Shown here piece after piece: positions 25,601 through 38,213 of a stretch of 64,000 bases of DNA (positions within the stretch are counted from its first letter, which is position 1; each line of letters opens with the position of its first letter). Made by a program: the position numbers and the translations under genes. This DNA comes from Promerops cafer. Lineage: Eukaryota > Chordata > Aves > Passeriformes > Nectariniidae. Below the pieces are notes generated by a model, which saw only the letters and a list, made by a program, of their open reading frames with translations, was not told where the DNA came from and searched no databases. Where the stretch lies: NCBI GenBank assembly GCA_013398275.1, contig VZSE01001754.1:1443140-1507139 (forward strand), read 5' to 3'.

Positions 25601-28394
25601 CTATTAAAGATATTGCTTACATGCCTATAAATAAAACTTAGATATTTCTTTCTTATTCTTGGACTTGCTTTCTTTATCTTGATTGTGAATTGATAGCTAA
25701 TGAACAGCTTTTTTCTTATTTTGATCATGAAAAATTTTGATTGATTATTTGGGGGAAGTATGCTTGCATCACCTTCCTAGGCAAATCAGAGTTAAGCTGT
25801 ATCTTTTCAAAATACTTTTGAATGTATTTTAGAGAACTCTATATACATTTAAAGCTAAAAATGTCCAAAAATAACGTGTCCCGATGAAAGCCTGAAACAA
25901 AGATTTGGAATGATTGACTTAAATTTGAAGAGTGGCTGTCTGCAATGAATGGAAAAAACTTTTATTACATTCCTGCTCATGCCTAGAGGTTAATTTTCCT
26001 TTTGGCCCTTTTGGGTTGATGTAGGATTTCACCGCACGTCTTAGACCCAAGTGAGTAGCAATTCTTCCTAGATTCACTAATTAAAGTAAAATCCTGTTTA
26101 AAAAAATCTAACAATGAGAGATTCAGATTCTTTGGGGGCTTCTGTTTCACGTTTCCTATCATCCATCATTACAGGCCTGCACCAGAATTACTGAGTACAA
26201 ACAAAGCTGCAGATGAAGTAGTGTTCAAGTTTTCTTTTACAGACATAGGGGAGACTTTCACTAATACATTTTTTCCAGCAGCACAAACTCAAAATATCAG
26301 AATTACTCACTTTTTCAGGTATTAAAATGGGTTGAATAAAAAAAAAAAGATTGCTACCTTGATCTTTCAAAAATACATTAAAATATTTTAGATTTGAAAA
26401 ACAGAAGGGGACCATCTCTATGCTTAGTTACCATAAAGCACTTAATGCATCTCTGGCTATCCATTTTTTTAAGGATTTCATTCTGAATTTTTTGAGGAGA
26501 AAATCTCAGCAAACTCAAATGGTAAATTCAATGTCTTTAATTCTAAAAGAATGTGATCCAAGTCTGCTCTAAATTATTTTATATTTGGACTTGATCTACA
26601 TTGAAACCAGTCCATAGCTGACCATTTTCAGCTTATATGCAAGTTCAAACTGGAAATTCTTCCCTTTTTCACATACTATTAACACTAAATTTTTGCCTCA
26701 AGGTTTGTTCTTTAACAGGCAAAGTGAAAGGAAAAGCCCCTTTTTCACAGGATACACCACACTGCTGGCCTTCTAGACAAAGCTGAGTACACTGATGACC
26801 CACGAGGAACGGCATGCTGTTAGGAGATGGGATCATTGGCATGAACAACTCCCTTCCTTGCAAACTGCTGTCTTCTTCATCACCCTTTGGCACAAAGCTC
26901 TCATTGATACACCTCAGCAGGCAACTGGGCATTCCCTCTGTTGTTTTATCCTCAATTCACCTGTCTCGGCTTGAGATTGGCCCAAGTGCTGCTGAACAGC
27001 ATTGGGATGATTCCATGGTTTTGCACGGATAAAGGAGATGCCATGAGAAGATTCAGTGGGAGCTCCCTTAGAAAAACCTATCCAAAGGCTGGGACTGCTA
27101 TTTCAAGGATTCATTTTGTGCACGTCCTCCTTGCAGGAGAGCTCGAGGTAGCCAGGACTGTTGACCTTCTCCAGCTCCTCATGGTGAGAAATGGTCACAT
27201 CCCCAGCCCTCAGCTCCAAGACTTGCCCTGCAGGCACCTCCCTTCCCCTGACTGCACAGACCCTGCAGCTGCCCTCCTTCTCCTCCTCTTCCCCTCTTTG
27301 GCACTGATCTGAAACCCCCATGGGTCACACAGTGGGCAATGAGATTAAGACTGGGATTTGTAAAGATGATGCCTTTTTAGAGAGCTTAATAGGCCAGATG
27401 CTCAGCTGAGGATCAGGCCATCTGTCCATTCAAGCCCTACCTGTACAGCAGGTTATTGCTAAGAGAGAGAGGGTGACAAATTGTGACCTCAGCCTCAAAA
27501 CCCAGGGACACAGCATCTTCCTGACACAAAAAACTTGGAAGAGAAAATGGCAGATGATGTTCCTAGCTGATATAGGCACTAGTTAGAGGGAGACAAGCCC
27601 AACTGCATGCATGGCAAAGGACTTCTTTGCTTTTGTAGCAGATATTAAGGTGCCTGAGAGTCAGCAAAACCCATAATTATGCTCACTTTAAAATCCTTTG
27701 CTCTACCAGAGTAGAGTGAAGTGAGCCCCCCCAGAAATGAGTGTCAGGCCCAGTCTCCAAAGCCAGCTGCTGTTTAGTGCAGTGATCTGTCTCCATACTC
27801 CCTGATAAGCAGTCTATGCCCCGTGACTTATAATAAAAGGGAACGATGGTCCCTGCACAAACCCAGAGAGGAGGTATTGATTTGCAAATAGTTTAAAAGA
27901 ATATTCAAGGGTCATGAGCTGACCCTTTTTCAGCTCTGACATTTTATATCAGGGGGGATCCCATTGAGATGGGAATTCATATCCTAGACATTGTTTTGTC
28001 CTGTTTCATAAATAAGTTGAATAGCTTAATTGATTGACACCCACTGCACTTTCCCAGCTTCCTCAGGCTCAAAAGTACACTGCTGTTTTCTGCCATAAAT
28101 AATATGAACTTTCAATCAGCCGCCAGGCACAAAAAGGAACTGAAAATTCTTCATACAATAGCTGCAATCTGGCATACGAGGCACTGCAGGTCTAAAGGGA
28201 GAGCGGTATTTGATGTCACCAGGTATTCATTTTTTTCCTGTGGCACCAACAGTGTTTTCCTACCCAAACGACCTAAATCCTAAAGAAGAAGCACCCAGGG
28301 GCCCCTGCAGGGAGGAAGACTGGTTTGTCCTGGAGTTTATGTGTGGGTTAAGAACCTGGTGTGCAATACTGTGAACACAACATGGAACCACATG
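22648..28394. other. Gene-free stretch with conserved-looking segments
   Basis: No exon is supported. The sequence at 23480-24110 is balanced, non-repetitive and rich in TAAT and TTGC motifs, and could be a conserved element. At 24481-24490 a GGGGCGGGGG SP1-type box sits in a short GC-rich island (24370-24500) with no obvious gene beside it. The sequence from 25400 to 26700 is strongly AT-rich. The segment at 28015-28260 is listed separately. Confidence 0.45.
28015..28260. promoter_or_regulatory. Candidate conserved element with PBX/HOX-like sites
   Basis: This segment contains TGATTGAC at 28031-28038, a PBX/MEIS-type core, a TCAATCA near 28113, and CCATAAATAATATG, which suits HOX or MEF2 proteins. 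There is no repeat or frame. Its texture suggests a developmental enhancer; this is inference from motif density only. Confidence 0.25.
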
Positions 28395-28725
28395 CTGGAC
28401 CATCAAGTCCAGTCCCTTGGAAAGGCTGGTACAGCATCCCTTCAGCTCTCTTAGATTCTGATCCAACTTCATCTCAACCTGAGTGACATTATTCTCCCCC
28501 AAGCTCCCCATTAGTCCCCAGACCTCACTACTCTGATTATTACAAATCTTCTCCTAATTTTCAATCCATGTTTATTTGTGCTATCAATCTGTTCTCATGG
28601 CAAATTTTTCTTTTACCTAAATAGTTCTTTTCCTCCCTGAATATTTAGTCCCCGATGCATTTTGTTTTGCATTGCTCCTCCTCAGTCTTGGTTGCACTAA
28701 GGGTGATGAACTACACACTTTACAT
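28395..28725 (-). mobile_element. Ancient CR1-type LINE 3' region
   Basis: The plus strand resembles the reverse complement of an old sauropsid CR1 3' UTR. It includes 'ctgagtgacattattctcccc', 'aagctccccattagtccccagacctcactactctgattattacaa', 'cttctcctaattttca', and a 'ccctgaatatttagtccccgatgcat' segment. It is too diverged to assign a subfamily by eye, and its ends are approximate. Confidence 0.65.
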
Positions 28726-28904
28726 CTCTTATTTTTAATGGCCTTTTCGGCAATTCTGGTGAGTTTTGGAGAGCTCTTGGCCTAGATATAGCCCACACTT
28801 TCAAAAAACAGATGCAAAAAGAGCGTGAAGGTGTTGAGGACTTCCTGTTGAAGAAGGAAGGTGTGGATGTAAGCACTAACCTTATGTTGCCCAAGTTGGA
28901 AAAT

Positions 28905-29035
28905 GTTAGCTTCTGACCTCCCTGTGCTTTAATTTCCTCATCTGTAAAACAGAAAGAACAACACAGACCTCAAAGGGGAGTAATTAGGTTTTCCAAAGTG
29001 CTCCAAGATCTTCAAGTGAAAAGTTCAGTTCTAAA
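28905..29035 (+). mobile_element. MIR-type SINE fragment
   Basis: Forward MIR-like sequence. It has 'tgacctccctgtgctttaa' followed by TTTCCTCATCTGTAAAAC, the classic MIR signature. It then continues with 'acctcaaaggggagtaattagg' and 'aaagtgctccaagatcttcaagtgaaa', the region corresponding to 'aaagtgctttgagatcctc'. This is an old, inactive copy. Confidence 0.8.
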
Positions 29036-31199
29036 CGTGAAGCTCTTTTTTCTGTTGTTCTTGTTACTTCTTCAGCAGTGCAAACCCTGGAGTGAGGGCA
29101 CTGAGCCAGACTAAAGCCAAGGCAAGTTCCTCCATTGATTACAGCGGGAACCCTTTATGCAAAAGGTTTCATAAGGAGTGACAGGCATCTGTTGCTACGA
29201 CAGAGCAATAAACACTGGGAGACAAAGAATACTGTCTGAAACCATTGCAAGGCCAACTGAGAAGATCAGTAGTTTTTCTTTAGAAATAGCAGCAAACAGT
29301 TAAATCTATTTCTCTTGCTTTGCTTCAGCAGACATTTCTCCAAGGATGATCACCATACGCACCCTCATCTGTAATTAATAAATGTTTGGAAGGACACTTT
29401 CCCACTCAACATATGAAATTATAGATGATCCCTTAATTCCCCAGACATTTGCAAGCCTTGTCTTGTCAGAATTGAATTTACTACAGCTGATTACCCTGAG
29501 AATGCACTGACCTTCTTAGCTCCTGCTGTGGTCTTTATTTTTTCCATGGCAGATAATATGGGGACCAGAAACTGGGGACTTGGTAGTAGGGATTATGTGA
29601 TACTAATGAGACAAAGCTTATTGTTGATATTAACTGTTATTACCACTAAAAAAAGTGCATGACTCCAGACAGATGGACTTCACTTTGTTACACCAGGAGG
29701 GAGTGAATGCATTTTGACAGTAGCAGCATCTATTTAAAATCTGGACCACATCTGGTGCCCCTCTGAAGCAGACCATATCTGATCAATCAGAATTATGGCT
29801 CTCCAGTCTCCAGACGAGTTAGAAGAAATTCATTATCTGTTTCTCTTTCATCTATTAAAAAAAAATGAATTGTCATCAGATCCATTTAGCTACTGAAAGG
29901 AAAAAAAAAAAAAAAGGACAGTAATTAACTAGCAAGCTCCACATCTGAAGATATGATTAATTCTTCGAAACACAGTGCATGTATGTACTTGGCTCATGCT
30001 AGGCTTCAGTCAACAGTTTCTTAGCTGATGAAACAGATAGCCTAGGACTTATCTCCATTTCTGGTTAATTCATAAACTCTTGGAAATACCCACATGAATT
30101 TCTCCAAACTCTGTCAGAAGTCAATATTTGTCTTTCAGTAACATTTAGCCCCTGGGCATGGGGCTTGAGAGTTACCACCTCGAGGACAGCAGTGTCTCCA
30201 TGGGGCCTCCTGCTCCCAAGGATGTCACCCCTCTCCTGTGTATCCCATTCTGGACCAGCAGTTTTGAATGCTGAAAATTGACACTAAAAGCTGCGAATTC
30301 TTCCATGTGTGGTCTGCTGAACCCAAAAAGGTGGTGAGAGCCTGGGCTTACTAATAAGCAAAAGCAGAATGCAAAAGGATCCTCTTTTGGATCACTTCAA
30401 TTTCTTCAGTTTTTTCTGAATACAGCATTTCTTCTTGCCTTTGCTAATGTGCACAAACATCATACCAACGAGAACTCTGTGGCATTGGAGTCCCTGGGTT
30501 GATTGACCTGCACCCATCACGTTCCATCCTGGGCTGCAGCATCTCACTGGTCAGGAGCTGGGCTGTGTGAAGATCAGACCAGTGAGCTGTGTAGCTGTGG
30601 CAGTTTTGAACTGCCTGTAAAAGAAAGCTCTGAGCTATAAAACAGGCTGTTTGTCGCATGAAGCTGAGGTGTGTGTGTGTGTGATCCCTGTCTCCGAGCA
30701 TCAACCCCACAGAATACATGGATATTAAATATACAACTCAGCCTCTGAAGTTCTTACCACTGCTTCCATCCTCACCAGGTTTAAGAGCACAGTTCAGAAA
30801 GAAGCCTTGTGAAAACAATTGACTTACATCTCCCTCATTCACAACTTTTCAAACAAAACCTTTATTCAAAGATAAAGCATTTTATAGGTGTTACAACTAA
30901 AGTTAGTGAGAGGGTGGGGAAACAAATGTTTTATGTGCAGAAGTATAACTTTGGAAGAACAATTTAAAATGCTCATCAACATTTGTGAAATATTTCTCAA
31001 AATTCTTTGTCAAACTGCTATTTTTAATTCCTGCTAATGAAACCCAGGGAAAGTATCTACATTTTTGAGTGAGGTGGAGGCAGTGACTGCAACCTTCCAG
31101 AGGAGCATCAGGTGTGCAAACGAGACCAAGGCTGGCATTCATTTCTTCTGCAGCAGTGATAGCTCAGGAGCAAATGATTTTGACTGCTTGTTGATCACA
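29036..31199. other. Non-coding DNA, nothing recognised
   Basis: An A15 tract lies at 29901-29915 and a (GT)7 dinucleotide tract at 30669-30683. No gene or named interspersed repeat was identified. Confidence 0.5.
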
Positions 31200-32310
31200 T
31201 CCAGATGGGTAAGGCACAAAATGAGGTTATAATAGCTGCCTGCCTCAATGCTAAACCACCCTCAAAATTAGGTGGGGCAGCTCCAAAGCCATTTATCTAC
31301 CATGGGTGCAGGACTGTCACGGGAAAATTGACTCAGGGTGATATATATCAAAATCTCCTGCTGGCAGTAGTAACTCCTCTGGAATTTCTACAAATCATGG
31401 ATGACAATTTTCTAACCAAGAAATAAAAGCTAACGGTAACTAAGGTGGAAATGATTATGCTGGATCCCTCTCTGAGTCAGTTAAAAACACATGGTATTTC
31501 AATACAACCAGGTTCACAAAGCTGAAACAAGTACAAGCCAGTTGTAAGGAAGGACTGAAGACTAAATGTGATGCATGCAATGCATAGTTTAAAAATATTT
31601 AGCTAGATGTAAAAAGAACCAAATAACAACAACAAAAACAGACTAAAAAGGTAAGTAAGGAAGCAAGCATGGTTCCAAAAATCTAGAATAGAAAAGGATG
31701 CAAAATAAGCAATAATAATGGAGGGATGTTTAGAAGACAGATGTAAACACTGAAAATACATCCTGGAGCTATACAAAATTAATAAGGAAGCAAAGGGATG
31801 CAAGGAAATATATATGGACAGAAAAAACAAAGGACAGTAAGGAGCAGATGTTTGAGTCCATTGGGACCAAGAGTAACCCAACTAATACTAAAAGCCCATG
31901 AATAACAAGAGCACCAGAATAGTCAGTAATAATGCAGAAAATCAGAAATGTTTAACAAATGTATCCCTTCTCATCCTGGGAGTAAACCAGGACATGTTCA
32001 TATCATAGGAAAAAATGAATATTTTCTACTCAGGCCATAATCAAAATGGAAGGAAAACAGTCACTACTAAAGTAACTTTTTAACCACCAAATACGTGGCA
32101 CCAGGACTACTAAAAGTGCAGGTTAGGAAGTTCCTCTGGATGCTTTTAGTAACTCAGGCCCAGCAGTGGCAGAAACATGAGAGAAAGCAAATACGATTGC
32201 AGTGTTTGGACAGGGTGAAGGAAATGATCAAATAAGTATAAATCTGTCATCCTGGCACTCACTAAGGATTGTAATAACAGAAAATTTTTACAAGACTTAA
32301 CTACTAAAGA
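31200..32310 (+). mobile_element. Decayed CR1/L3-type LINE ORF2 body
   Basis: A long A-rich stretch keeps the word order of a CR1-family ORF2 on the plus strand but has lost its frame. Near 31398 it has 'gatgacaattttctaaccaagaa', then 'ggtggaaatgattatgctgga'. Near 31780 comes 'ataaggaagcaaagggatgcaaggaaatata', then 'aatgtttaacaaatgtatccc'. Near 32180 it reads 'gagaaagcaaatacgattgcagtgttt...gatgatcaaa-like', then 'ataaatctgtcatcctggca', the place of the reverse-transcriptase 'RPISLTS' motif. Stops and indels are frequent. This is recognition by pattern; the exact limits and subfamily are uncertain. Confidence 0.5.
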
Positions 32311-33039
32311 TTTCAAAGAGGTACTCTAAATATTTTGCAATTTATGGAAAACAGATCTTCTAAAAGTTGCTGTTATAATCACTGCCAAAAACAGACACAG
32401 ATAAGACCTGTTGATTTCACTTGTTCTCATCTCCAGAAAAGATGGGAAATATTCTGTGTATTCACCAAGAAATATCTGGGGTTTAGAAAAATGTGACACA
32501 AAATACAGACTTACTTTCTTTGAAAAATATTTGCTATCAATCTCAGAAGGATGAAGGAGCTCCTAATTAGTGCTTGTACAATTCGACCTAATTTTTAATT
32601 TAAAGTTACCAGCTATAATCTGTAAAATTTTTATTTAGTTGTGGTGATGAAGTAGTAAGTTTTTGTCAGTTTTCTATTTTAAGAATAGTTTAAGGCTTTA
32701 AGGAAGTGCAGTCCAAAACGCCTGTAGATACCCACAGCTGATACAAAATACTCTTCTCTCTACTGTTACATAGGCTTCAGTAATTAACCTCTAATATAAA
32801 GAAATAAAGAATTTGTGAAAGAAGTGAAAGAGAAACAGTAAATTCCACCTAATTTCCACCCAAGCCAGAAACAGGCATGAAGCATGGTCTCCAAAAATAA
32901 CTGAAATGCTTCCTCTTTTTTTTTTCTTTTCCTTTTAAATCTATCACTTCTTTGCTGAAATAAGGCATGTCAATTCCTTGAGGTGAAGAGATAAATTCCC
33001 TTTTTGTTCTGAACTTTCTGCCATAATCCCCACTCCCAG
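32311..33039. other. Non-coding AT-rich DNA
   Basis: No gene. A T-rich tract lies near 32914-32934. A 98-codon minus-strand frame (33145-32849) runs from here into the CpG cluster to the right. It matches no family I know and has no clear splice sites. Confidence 0.5.
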
Positions 33040-33130
33040 ATGGAGCGTGCAATGGCAGGTTACCGAGTTCAGGGAACGACTGCGGCTCGTGCTGCCGATC
33101 GCTTTGTGCCGCGATTTCTGCGTTTCCCAA
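33040..33130. promoter_or_regulatory. Isolated CpG cluster
   Basis: Ten CpG dinucleotides occur in about 90 bp, between GAGCGTGC and GCGATTTCTGCG, in a neighbourhood with almost none. In methylated vertebrate DNA such retention suggests an unmethylated regulatory site, a recent insertion or constrained sequence. Frames are open on both strands here (plus 33040-33237, minus 33145-32849), but neither product is recognised. No TATA box or clear start site is visible. Confidence 0.35.
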
Positions 33131-36100
33131 CAGCCCTTTTACCATATGGAGATGAAACTCACTTTCAATCTCTGAGCCATCACACCTGCTTTAAAACTGT
33201 CTGTGACCTGAGGGGTGGGATTGAGATCCAAGATTAGGACATAGGACCACAGCAAAGTGCTCAAATTTCCATTGTGGTCAGTGGACGTGGAATCAACACA
33301 GTCTGAGAGATCTGGAGAGCTATTTTCCTGTAGGAGGCACTCACTCTTATCAGCAGGTTAAATTCCACACAAGTCCCTTTAACATCTAATTTTTTCAGAG
33401 AAATTGATCCAATGTTTTGCAGCAGGAAAACAGAGCTCTCTTTTCCAAGGCAATACTTCAATCTATGTTTCTCTCTAATAAAATTTCTCCCTAGGGCTAT
33501 AGAGAAGGCATTGCTTGCTGCTTTAAAGGAAATGTTCTTTTAAAGACCCCACAGTTCCTCAGCTTTTATAAACTCCTGTGCTTCACAGCTCTGTCCTCTC
33601 AAATCTTGGTGTCTCATGGGTGCAGCTACACCAAGATTTTTGCAAGCGCCATTCAAGTATTAGTAAAACCAAAGCTTTGCATTGATTATCAGTCTGCTTT
33701 TGGCTCTCTGTGAGAATTTCCTCCTTACTTCCAGATGTGCCTGTTGACTCTCTTGAAGGAAGGAAAAGGACAGCCTTCTCCCAAACGCTGAGTGTGCCAT
33801 TCCACCTCCAGCTGACAAACAGCAGCATTGGAGCCAGGCTTGCAGGGGTTGCAAATCCCTTGTACCAAGGCTGTGCTCCTCAGACAGACAAAGCACAGCC
33901 ACCCCTGTCCTGCAGCAGAGAGCTTGGAAATGACAGCAGCTTCATGGCCACCCTGAGCTATAACCTTGGGTGTGAACTCCCCACTTTCAGGAACAGGGTG
34001 GGAGGTGCAGGAGAGCGCCTGAGGAAAGGAGGCACATTTGCACCACATCTCTGATCATCAAGATATGCTGCCAGGAGACTGTTTGTGGATGCTCAGTTAT
34101 CACATTATGGTTTGCAATATTCCAAAATACAGTATAAAAAAAGACCCCAAACTGAGACAATGCCCCGCAGCACCAACTCTGATGGTAGAAACAGATTTTC
34201 CACACCTGCTGACTTCACACCCAAACCCACATCTGTTTAATAAACAGTAGCAGGAATAAAAAATACCAGCTCTGGAGTTTCATCAACAATTAGAGTAAAC
34301 TTGTTAATACGTCCAGCAATCAGCTATTTCTGCTTGATGACTGTCACACACACATTCACATGAGAATGTTTCTGAGTTGTTCTTATTTGGGACAAGGGCA
34401 TGATACAGGTGTAATTTAAAAGCACTCAGATAACCTGACATGGATTGCTATAAAAGGACTCTCATGGTGGAACTCAGACACAAAGTTATCTTGCTCATAC
34501 ATGTGGTATCAGCTCATTTTCATCCCTGACTGAGTTCGAATTTTAAAGTTAATTACATTAAGTTGGAGAAGATGAGATTTTTAAGTGTGCTGACAGTCTT
34601 TTTGCTTTGCAAGCCATGCCAAATGCCAGTGATTAGCACCTTACAATCTCATGATCTTCATCCCTAACATTTTTCTTCGAAGACTTGTATTTCAGATTCT
34701 TTAGGGATTCTTCAGAGCCCTACCTAATCTTCCCATTTTAATGTTATTCCCTCACCTTCCACACATGCCAAGCATTACAATGCTTGTTGACTTACTTAGC
34801 AATGCAGCCTTGCAAGACCCCAACACACTTGTCATAACCAGGTTTATAATGAAAATACTCCATGGAAGAAAAAAGAAAACACTTTTTTTTCTTTTTTTTT
34901 TTCATTTTGCTGAAATACTGCATTTTAATTTGTTTATTAAAAAAAATATTAAACACAAAATGTTAACAGTTTTTATGGCTCTTACAAGAATAAACATATT
35001 AAAGCAAGACACTGAGCTGGACCAGGAGTGCAACAAAGCATTATAGTCCTAATTCCTAAAACCAAGTAAAAATTCAAAATCATGGCAGGAGTCAAGGTTC
35101 CTCCAGCTGATTATTACAGATTTCAGTAATCTGACAACTTTAATGAACCTAGCCCAAACCCTTCAGCTGTTAGATCAGCCCGCAGAAGAGAACCCCTTTG
35201 CTGGGATCCCCACTGAAGCACCGTCTGCCCTCAGCTGCGGACGTGTCCTGCTGGGTCCCAGCACTGCCAGGACGTGCTCCCCTTTCAAAGCCAGCCAAAT
35301 CCATTTGTGTCACACGCTCTGCCTGCCCAGGACCATCCCCTTTCTGCCCCTGTGCCCATTTGGCAGGGCCCCCAGCCCTTCCTCCAGCCCATGCTCCTGT
35401 CACACACACAGATTGCAGCCGTTTTGGCACCTCAAATGCACAGCACCTGTTTTGAAGGTTAACAGATAGTGACAAGTATAATCACAGCTTCTGCTGAAGT
35501 TTTAGCCTGCCAGACAGCCAATTATGCTATTATTTTCAATAGTTTTTTCTCCTCACATACAAAACCCATGACTTTTGCAAGGCAGTGCCACAGGCAGCTG
35601 CAACATGCTCTGTTTTGGAAAGGTGATCACCTTTCCTTAGACTTCTTCCTGATGGCCAGCAGCTCTCAGTGCCATTCCCCACCATGCCATGGCATTTCTC
35701 TGTGATGTTGCTCCTCAAAGGTCATGGTACGAGGATGCTTCAGCAGCTTTTCCCACCTTATGTCCATCAGGTGAGGTCATGTCTAGAGCTCTGTCCTCAC
35801 ATTTCAGCTTTTGGGGCCATGGGGTCCGTGGCCAAGAGCAGTCACGAGCCGCCCCAGTTGTGGTCGCGCTGCAGGACTGGGATTGGAGCCGGGGTCACTG
35901 CCAGGGCAGGAGGAGAAGGCTCATATATCCTTGTCTAAAGGTTCCCACGAGCAGAAAGTTCCTCATAATCTCAGCGCAGGGGGCTTTCATTTGTCAGTGA
36001 GAGTGCTTTGACAGAGGTCTTCTCCCCAGGCAGGCAGCTGGGCTCATCTCTTGTGCAGGGAGGAAGAGAGGGAAAAGGGACTTAAAAAATGGGAGTGTAG

Positions 36101-38189
36101 TAACACCCCCAGCTCCCACATCTCCTACAGTGCACGGTTTACTGGCATTCAGTCCTGCAGCCTCAGTGAGGACACAATTCCTGGCCATTACAGTGTGAAC
36201 AAAAACACTGTCCTAAACCTTCATATTTTCAGCATTAGGCTTCCAAAAACTTCAGCCAGAAACAATTATTCATTTTTCAGTGCACCATTTTGATTTCGTC
36301 TTGGCACAGAAAGGAGAGAACAAGTGCTCTCCTTCCTTTCCTGGAAGAAGGTCTAAAGATACCTGCAACATATCCAAGGTCCATTTCAAGGTCCATCTCT
36401 ATTGCAAGCCCTGCTGACCTGAGCTGAGCAGGAGACACAAGTGAGGGTTCTTTCTTCAGGGTGCTTAACACACTCTGCAATTGAATCCCTGGGGCAGAAA
36501 TAAACACTGGGCATGGTGGATGTAACCTGGAAGGACAGGGGATAAAAAACAAGTTGTTACTTCACAAAACAGGGCCACACAACTTTTTAAAAATACCTTT
36601 GTTTTTACAATTAAACTGAAAAAGAAAGGAAGCTTTAAATACTCATTTGAGGGGTCATTAATTCTGTCACCAAAAATAAAACAAATATAGCAGCATGGAA
36701 AGCAGCCATGATGAGATGACAGTCTGCAGCACTTCTCTCCAGTGAAATCCACTGCTTGTTTCCACTGGAGCTGATGTGCTTTCTGTAGGACTACACAAAA
36801 TAGATAGTCCTGTTCCCATCCCATGCGTGGGGACAACAGCCATGTTTAGCAGGGTTGCAGGTGGTGACAGGGACAGCACTGGCATTTTCATTGTGTAAAG
36901 TCAGAGGCTCAGGATGTAGCTAGAAAAAAATTACATTACTGGTGCTTATGATGTGCCAGCATAGAAAAACTGAGAGGACTATCTCCTTTGGGGTGGGAGG
37001 GATGGATAGGGAATAAGGTTTTTCTCTGTGCTTGCTTCCCTGCTACCTGGGGTGCAGATGAGCATGGCATTCTCCTAGTTTTGGGGAAGGTAATGTTTCC
37101 CTTGTAACTTTCTGGTAAAATACCAGTTTGGGGGAAAATACAATTTCCTTGCAGACAGGAAGCTGATGGCAGCACAGTTTCCAGTAGCCTCCCTTACTTG
37201 CTCTGAGTTAAGAGGGTTCACAGACCTGCACAGAGGGGGTAGTCATGGGGGACCTGGAGTCATCAGATACCAAATCTTGTGCCAGCTTTTCCTGACCTAA
37301 GGTTGCACTGGGGATACTTGGAGGCACCATATCACAGAAGACAAACAGAGGGGCTTGGCATGGGAAGTGGAGCTGAGGAGATAAACAGCTGTCAACAACA
37401 AGCCCAGATGCCACCTGCCCTGTGCAGTGAGAGGGCTGGGAGAGAGCAAAGAAAACAGGAATGTGGGATCAGCTCCTGTGCATTCCAGAGTGGCCTCATG
37501 TTGCAATCGGCTTCAAGAGATGGGAGATTGGCCTGTCCTACCTGGTGTATCTCCTACCTGGACCACGGGGTGGGAGGGGAGTCATGGAACATACCCAAAA
37601 TTGCAGATGGTGGTTGCCTGACAAGGAGGTTCACAGCAGTTCATGATCCACCTGCTTCTGGTGTGGGACTCACATCCCTCCACATGCTAAAATGTTGGCC
37701 ACTATTGTGGATGCTAAGAAACAGAACAGCTCAGCAAAACAGTCTGCAGGAGGGAAGAGGTTATTTAAAGGGTGTTTGCCCCAGCTCTGCACCAGCAATG
37801 CTGTGTTTGGAGGCTGACAACCCTACTGGGGGGAGCAGTATGAGGTGAGGAGTTAAGTGCCAAGTTCTCATCAGCCTTTTCCAACCACAACACTACAGCT
37901 AAATTTAAACTAAATCTGTTCCCATCCGTTCTGCCTGCCGTGCTCTTCCCTGTCATACACAAGGCGACCTGAATTTGATACACCCCCAGGCATTTATTTA
38001 TTTATTTTCAACCTGTTCACCTGGTGACCACCCATCCCTCCAGGACACCCCATGACCTCTGGAGCAGTGTGCCAGGGGCACCCAACCACCACTGCATGGG
38101 AAAGAACAGAAAAATGCAATACATTTGCTGATGAGGTGCACTCACAGTCTCCAGAAATTGTTAAGGACCTGCAGGTTGTCCAGCTCTCA
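33131..38189. other. Gene-free stretch, nothing firm
   Basis: Mixed sequence with no supported exon. There are GC-rich spots near 35170-35460 and 35800-35930, and a 189-codon frame at 37279-37848 lacks any domain. An ATTT-type short tract lies at 37992-38008. No RNA gene or named interspersed repeat was seen. Confidence 0.45.
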
Positions 38190-38213
38190 GGTACCTTGGT
38201 ACCCTGGGGTACC
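38190..38213. repeat. Three GGTACC palindromes in 24 bp
   Basis: GGTACC occurs at 38190-38195, 38198-38203 and 38208-38213. Each is self-complementary, and the outer two also pair with each other (AGGTACC and GGTACCT). This could be chance or a clustered binding site. No larger repeat unit is present. Confidence 0.7.

Noticed and set aside
32849..33145. Minus-strand 98-codon frame with dibasic sites, reminiscent of a secreted peptide precursor
   Set aside because: There is no signal peptide at the start and no match to any peptide hormone I know. The Lys-rich part comes from an A-rich tract.
37279..37848. 189-codon plus-strand frame
   Set aside because: No recognisable domain, no upstream promoter or splice evidence, and several other frames are open in the same place.
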